Below, piece by piece: positions 60,326 to 64,000 of a stretch of 64,000 nt of DNA. Each line of letters starts with the position of its first letter. Position 1 is the stretch's first letter. The notes under the pieces were generated by a model. It saw nothing but the letters and a program-made list of their open reading frames with translations. It ran no database searches and was not told where the DNA came from. The DNA is from Olsenella sp. SW781 (GTDB lineage: Bacteria; Actinomycetota; Coriobacteriia; Coriobacteriales; Atopobiaceae), in assembly GCF_012027725.1 (NCBI RefSeq), contig NZ_SJOU01000010.1, positions 1 through 64,000 of the forward strand, read 5' to 3'. A program made the translations under genes and the position numbers.

Positions 60326-62974
60326 CTAACCGATTCGATAGGCCGGATCGAACGCCTGCAGCTCCTCGAAGGAGTCGATCTCCACGATGTCGTTCGCCGA
60401 GCAGGGTCGAACGAAGACGTCGTAGTTCTCGGGACGCCGATCGAGTGCCACGTCGTCCCAGAAGATCTGCTGGCACTCCCCTCCCTGGTCAAAGACGGCG
60501 GGAATGTCCTTCGACAGGCGTCGGCCGTCGGCAGCGGACCAGTACGAGAGGCCGACCATCTGCCAGCACGGACCGTCGCATCCCTTTGCAATGCGAACGA
60601 TTTTGCCGTCGTCGTTTGCGGCAAAGCACCAATCCTCGGTCCTGTCCACATGAAACGCCAGGTAGTTCGTTCGATACTGGTACTTGGTGATATAGGAGGG
60701 GTCTGCCAGGAACAGGTCGCTCTCGAAAACGTAGGCATCCTCAAAGTGCTCCCTGGCGAGCAGCGCGGAGGAAATGTTGTTCGTCGAGTCAAACCTCGGG
60801 TTGTCAATGAAGACGATGGAGGGGTACTTGGACCGAAGCTGCTCGAACTCCTCCTTGAGGTACCCGCGGACGACGTAGATCTCCTTGATGCCCGCCGCCA
60901 CGACGGCATCCAGCAGGCGATCGATGATGCGAACGCCGTGCACGCGGACGAGCGGCTTGGGCGTGTTGATGGTGATGGGGAGCATGCGACTACCAAGCCC
61001 CGCGGCCAGGAAGATGGCCCTGCGCACGCGATGAGGCTCGAGCGCACTCACGCCCGCCCAGGTTATTCGCCCGTCTGAGAGCATGCCCCGCTCCTCTAGC
61101 CCGGAGCGGACCGCGGCGTCGAAGGAGTCGAGGCTCCTCTTGGCCTCCGCGGCAACGAGAACGTCAAACTCCTCGTGGGTCAGCTCGGCGACCTCGCGCC
61201 TGCGCTCGGCAAGCAGCGTGCTCGCATAGGCGCCGTACTCCCGCGCCGCCTTGTACCAGATGCGCAGCCACTCCCCCACCGGGGAGCCCTTGCACTCCTT
61301 GTACATCGCCCACACATACCAGTACCAGCCCACAACGGCAACGCAAGCGATGCAGTGAAACGCCTCGCTGTCCGTGGCTGGCCTCCCGTAGTAGAGGGGG
61401 AGCATGTCGAGCGTCTCCTGGACGGAGTAGCCGGACCCCTGTGCGACAAAGTTGCCGATATCGCAGCCATAGTCCCCCATTGCAGCGTACTCCCAGTCGA
61501 TGAGGCAGATGTCGCCGTCGTGGACCAGGAGGTTAGGGCCATAGAAGTCGTTGTGGCAGAGCACCGGGTCTCCCGAGCCCTCACGCATGGGGGCAACGAG
61601 GCCGGCGATGGTAGCCGCGGTCTCGTCAAAGCCCTCGGGCATGCGCCAGCCCTCGGCCTTGAGAAGGCCGACGATCTTGCAGGCCTCGTCATAGAAATCG
61701 AACGAATAGGGCGACGTGGCACCGCTCTCGTGAAGTCGTCTGGCAATGGCGAGCGCGCCGGATACGTGGGCCTCATTGCGGTAGTCAAAGTCCACGCAGT
61801 CGGGGATGAAGCGCGAAATCTTCCAACCGGCAGCGGGGTCCTCGAATATGAACGAGGTGTCTAGGCCGAGCTCGGCAGCGGTCTTGAGCGCTATCGTCTC
61901 TGCATCTCGGTTGACGATCTCCTCGGTACCCGCCCCCGGGTGACGGTAGACGTAGCGCTCCCCCTTGCAGTCAAACAGCACCGAGAGGTTGGTGAGGCCA
62001 GCCTTGAGCGGCTCGACGTGCGTGATGTCCCCTCGCGCGCAGGAGAGGGTGGAGCAGATGTTGTCGAGGATCTGCGAGTCGACGTTCTCAATGAAGTCGG
62101 TGTCAAACGCACAGAGGTCGTCGAAGAAGTCGAACTCGTACACCATGCCCGCAGGTAGCTTGCGCGCCCGCAGGGAGAGCTCCTTGGCATGGCCCATGGC
62201 TATCTGTTCCCAGAGCTTGCCAAACGTGTCTGGCGCATCGTACTCGCGGTCGAGCAGCGCGAGATAACGATGAGCGGTCGCCTCGTCGAAGTATGCCGGG
62301 CCCAGCAGGTACCGAGCGTCCTCGGAGGGCGCCTTGTCGTACCCCATGAGACGGTCGTGAGCACCCAGCCTCACCGGCCGCTCCCCCGCCTCGGCTCCCT
62401 GCTGAACGACGGAGCACCAAGAGCCCAGCTCGAATTTGCTGAAGAGGTTCTCCGCGAAGAACTGGTCAGACGAGCAGATGTAGGAGCCACCCTCAAGGCC
62501 ATCGAGGGCGATGCGGAGCGAGGCGTGGTTGTTCCTCTTGAGATAGTCCGGGTTCTCGATGAGATGGACACCGAACTTGTCCTCCAGATAGTAGAACTGC
62601 TCCTTCATATGGCCAACGACCACGCGAATGTCTTCGATTCCGGCGTCCTGGAGCTGGCGAATGAGGCGTTCGATGAGGACCTCGCCCCTGACCTTGAAGA
62701 GCGCCTTGGGCTTCTCGAAGGACAGCGGAGCAAAACGCGTCGACATGCCTGCCGCAAGGACGACGGCATGTCTGACGCGAAAGGACTCAAGCTCGGAGAT
62801 GCCAAGGTCCGTGACCGTCAGATCGTCTTGGAGCTGGCCGATGGACTTGAGCTCGCGGACCGCCTTGTTCACCGCCCCGAGGGACAAGTCAAGCGATGAC
62901 GCCAGCTGTCGTTGGGTGAGTTGGTGCGATTTTACGCAGGCACAGAGCACACGGAACTGACTTTGAGTGAGCAT
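60326..62974 (-). CDS. Fusion: HTH, nucleotidyltransferase, choline-type kinase, nucleotidyltransferase (LicA/LicC-like)
   Basis: 882 residues in four parts. (1) Winged HTH, 1-62 (LTQRQLASSLDLSLGAVNKA). (2) Nucleotidyltransferase, about 68-300, with AAGMSTRFAPLSFEKPKALF and a DQFF acidic site. (3) Choline/ethanolamine kinase of LicA type, about 310-590, with the catalytic loop CHNDFYGPNLL (473-483) and metal-binding IDWEYA. (4) Second nucleotidyltransferase, about 650-882, with LAAGLGSRMLPITINTPKP and FESDLF. In lic systems choline is phosphorylated (LicA) and activated to CDP-choline (LicC) before transfer to a surface glycan. Here both steps sit in one chain with a regulator-like head. The ATG at 62974 has AGGAGG 6 nt upstream. 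Which amino alcohol is used, and why two nucleotidyltransferases occur, is open. Confidence 0.86.
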   Translation of the reverse strand: MLTQSQFRVLCACVKSHQLTQRQLASSLDLSLGAVNKAVRELKSIGQLQDDLTVTDLGISELESFRVRHAVVLAAGMSTRFAPLSFEKPKALFKVRGEVLIERLIRQLQDAGIEDIRVVVGHMKEQFYYLEDKFGVHLIENPDYLKRNNHASLRIALDGLEGGSYICSSDQFFAENLFSKFELGSWCSVVQQGAEAGERPVRLGAHDRLMGYDKAPSEDARYLLGPAYFDEATAHRYLALLDREYDAPDTFGKLWEQIAMGHAKELSLRARKLPAGMVYEFDFFDDLCAFDTDFIENVDSQILDNICSTLSCARGDITHVEPLKAGLTNLSVLFDCKGERYVYRHPGAGTEEIVNRDAETIALKTAAELGLDTSFIFEDPAAGWKISRFIPDCVDFDYRNEAHVSGALAIARRLHESGATSPYSFDFYDEACKIVGLLKAEGWRMPEGFDETAATIAGLVAPMREGSGDPVLCHNDFYGPNLLVHDGDICLIDWEYAAMGDYGCDIGNFVAQGSGYSVQETLDMLPLYYGRPATDSEAFHCIACVAVVGWYWYVWAMYKECKGSPVGEWLRIWYKAAREYGAYASTLLAERRREVAELTHEEFDVLVAAEAKRSLDSFDAAVRSGLEERGMLSDGRITWAGVSALEPHRVRRAIFLAAGLGSRMLPITINTPKPLVRVHGVRIIDRLLDAVVAAGIKEIYVVRGYLKEEFEQLRSKYPSIVFIDNPRFDSTNNISSALLAREHFEDAYVFESDLFLADPSYITKYQYRTNYLAFHVDRTEDWCFAANDDGKIVRIAKGCDGPCWQMVGLSYWSAADGRRLSKDIPAVFDQGGECQQIFWDDVALDRRPENYDVFVRPCSANDIVEIDSFEELQAFDPAYRIG

Positions 62975-63006
62975 GCAACCTCCTGACAAGGATTATGTTC
63001 ACTCAT

Positions 63007-63035
63007 ATTATCCGTATGAAGATACGTGAACGCAA
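63007..63035 (-). promoter_or_regulatory. Probable promoter of the LicA/LicC-like operon
   Basis: Leftward TTGCGT (63030-63035), 17-bp spacer, GATAAT (63007-63012), some 35 bp before the start codon. ACTCATATTATCCG around the -10 is AT-rich in an otherwise GC-rich setting. Confidence 0.5.
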
Positions 63036-63091
63036 GGATGTCCTTGTTGCCTCCACATGACCCTTTGGGCGGAGGGGGAGGATGCCGGGGG

Positions 63092-64000
63092 CTATACCTC
63101 TAGTGCATCCCGTGCGGCCTTCAGGAGCTGGTCGACGCTCGCGCCCCAGCTGAAGCTCCTCCGGACGAGCTCATGGCACTTCTCGGATTGCTTGCGAATG
63201 GAATCGGGGTCGTCGGCAAGACGGGAAATCGCCCTCACGATGCTCTCCGCACTCGCATCAGGGAGAATCGTGCCGTACGACTCGTCCGGAATCAGCTCAC
63301 GCGCACCGCCCACGTCGGTCACGACGGACGGACACCCGCATGCGGCTGCCTCGAGCAGGCTTGTCGAGAAGCCCTCGGAACGGCTGGGAAGACAGTAGAG
63401 GTCCGCCTGGGTCAGCAGCTTGGCTACGTCGCTCTTGCTGATGGGCCCGAGGGCGAGGACATTGCCGCCCGCGGAGCGCACCTCCCTCTCAAGGGGACCG
63501 GAGCCCGCAATCGCAAAGCACACGCCCCGCGAGACGAGCGCGGGGTCCTTGGCGGCCTTGAGCAGAGCGACGATCCCCTTTTCGGGCACCAGGCGCCCGA
63601 TGACGGCAACCAGGAGACGACAGTCGTGCAAGGGGGCCTCGAGGCGAAAGTCCCTCTTCGAGGCACTGCTCTCGAACGACTCGGCATCGATGGAGTTGTT
63701 GATCATCCCCCGCGCCTCGATGCCAAAGTGACGGAGCCACTCGACGCTCCTCTGGGAGATGCCGTAGTACACGGGGTCGTAGTGCCTCCTGCCCCAGAGC
63801 GTGACTCCGTTCTCATAGACGCGAACCACGCGGTCGAGGACCGGGTTGTTAAAGCAGAGGTAGGCGGACCCATGGTCAAGGACGATTGGCCTGAGCCCCA
63901 TGTTCCTGGCAATCTTCATCCCCAAGAGACTGTGCGGGTAGAAGCGCGTGTTAACAAGAACCGCGTCAAAGCGTCGCCTGGACACCGCCGCCCTCAGCTC
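63092..64000 (-). CDS. Glycosyltransferase, GT4-type, 5' end beyond the window
   Basis: At least 302 residues, open to the window edge (the first visible codons are ELRAAVSRRRFDAVLVNTRF). AVIGRLVPEKGIVALLKAAK begins the C-terminal Rossmann domain, and the nucleotide-sugar motif EGFSTSLLEAAACGCPSVVT with the conserved Glu pair is intact, as in GT-B family 4 enzymes. The visible N-terminal part (GLRPIVLDHGSAYLC) is the acceptor domain. It probably builds the surface polysaccharide that the neighbouring genes decorate. It lies 117 bp upstream of the LicA/LicC-like gene; the promoter between suggests a separate start for the latter. Confidence 0.85.
   Translation of the reverse strand, partial: ELRAAVSRRRFDAVLVNTRFYPHSLLGMKIARNMGLRPIVLDHGSAYLCFNNPVLDRVVRVYENGVTLWGRRHYDPVYYGISQRSVEWLRHFGIEARGMINNSIDAESFESSASKRDFRLEAPLHDCRLLVAVIGRLVPEKGIVALLKAAKDPALVSRGVCFAIAGSGPLEREVRSAGGNVLALGPISKSDVAKLLTQADLYCLPSRSEGFSTSLLEAAACGCPSVVTDVGGARELIPDESYGTILPDASAESIVRAISRLADDPDSIRKQSEKCHELVRRSFSWGASVDQLLKAARDALEV

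Overview
The window looks like a chromosomal segment of a high-GC, Gram-positive actinobacterium of the Coriobacteriia (Atopobiaceae/Olsenella-like). This is inferred from base composition, an LPXTG sorting signal, a DUF6541-type membrane protein and, above all, the repeated [16 protein letters not shown]-type module (DUF5648 family), which I know mainly from such gut and oral anaerobes. No 16S rRNA or tRNA gene was seen, so the taxonomy is inference.

Layout. 0.3-5.1 kb: an FmdB-type zinc ribbon protein, then a leftward operon of a MarR regulator and the two halves of a heterodimeric ABC exporter. 5.2-8.2 kb: an unrecognised cytoplasmic protein, a membrane protein with two repeated beta domains, a C-terminal scrap of a glycosyltransferase and a decayed DUF5648 gene. 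8.4-14.1 kb: an InlB-repeat plus DUF5648 surface protein, an adenylate-forming ligase, and an LPXTG-anchored InlB-repeat protein. The two surface genes share a nearly identical promoter/operator. 14.4-16.4 kb: a decayed copy of the toxin-antitoxin/O-antigen-ligase region found again at 48-51 kb, then a small secreted DUF5648 protein. 16.4-21.7 kb: three nested mobile elements. An IS21-family element (B) sits inside istA of another IS21-family element (A), which itself abuts a truncated zinc-ribbon transposase. 22-24.8 kb: a DUF6541-type polytopic membrane protein and a DJ-1/PfpI protein.

25-55.6 kb is the centre of interest: eleven leftward genes for secreted proteins that all carry a three-repeat DUF5648 module, joined to very different partners (CAP domain, beta-helix, Ada-like Cys domain, RCC1 beta-propellers, WG-type repeats, RsiV/DUF3298-like domain, a new C-terminal domain). 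Among them lie two Phd/YefM-RelE/ParE toxin-antitoxin pairs with long palindromes at their start, an O-antigen ligase-like protein, decayed DUF5648 gene ends, and a 3.08-kb block present twice without visible mismatch. With two more at 8.5 and 15.6 kb there are thirteen DUF5648 genes plus four remnants.

56.3-64 kb: an ornithine-cyclodeaminase-family protein converging on a three-gene leftward operon of a multidomain LicA/LicC-like protein (HTH, nucleotidyltransferase, choline-type kinase, second nucleotidyltransferase), an ethanolamine-type permease and an amidohydrolase, then a glycosyltransferase cut by the window edge.

Together the window reads as a surface-variation locus: exported proteins sharing one repeat module, polysaccharide and probable phospho-amino-alcohol decoration genes, and recombination material (identical blocks, IS elements, gene ends).
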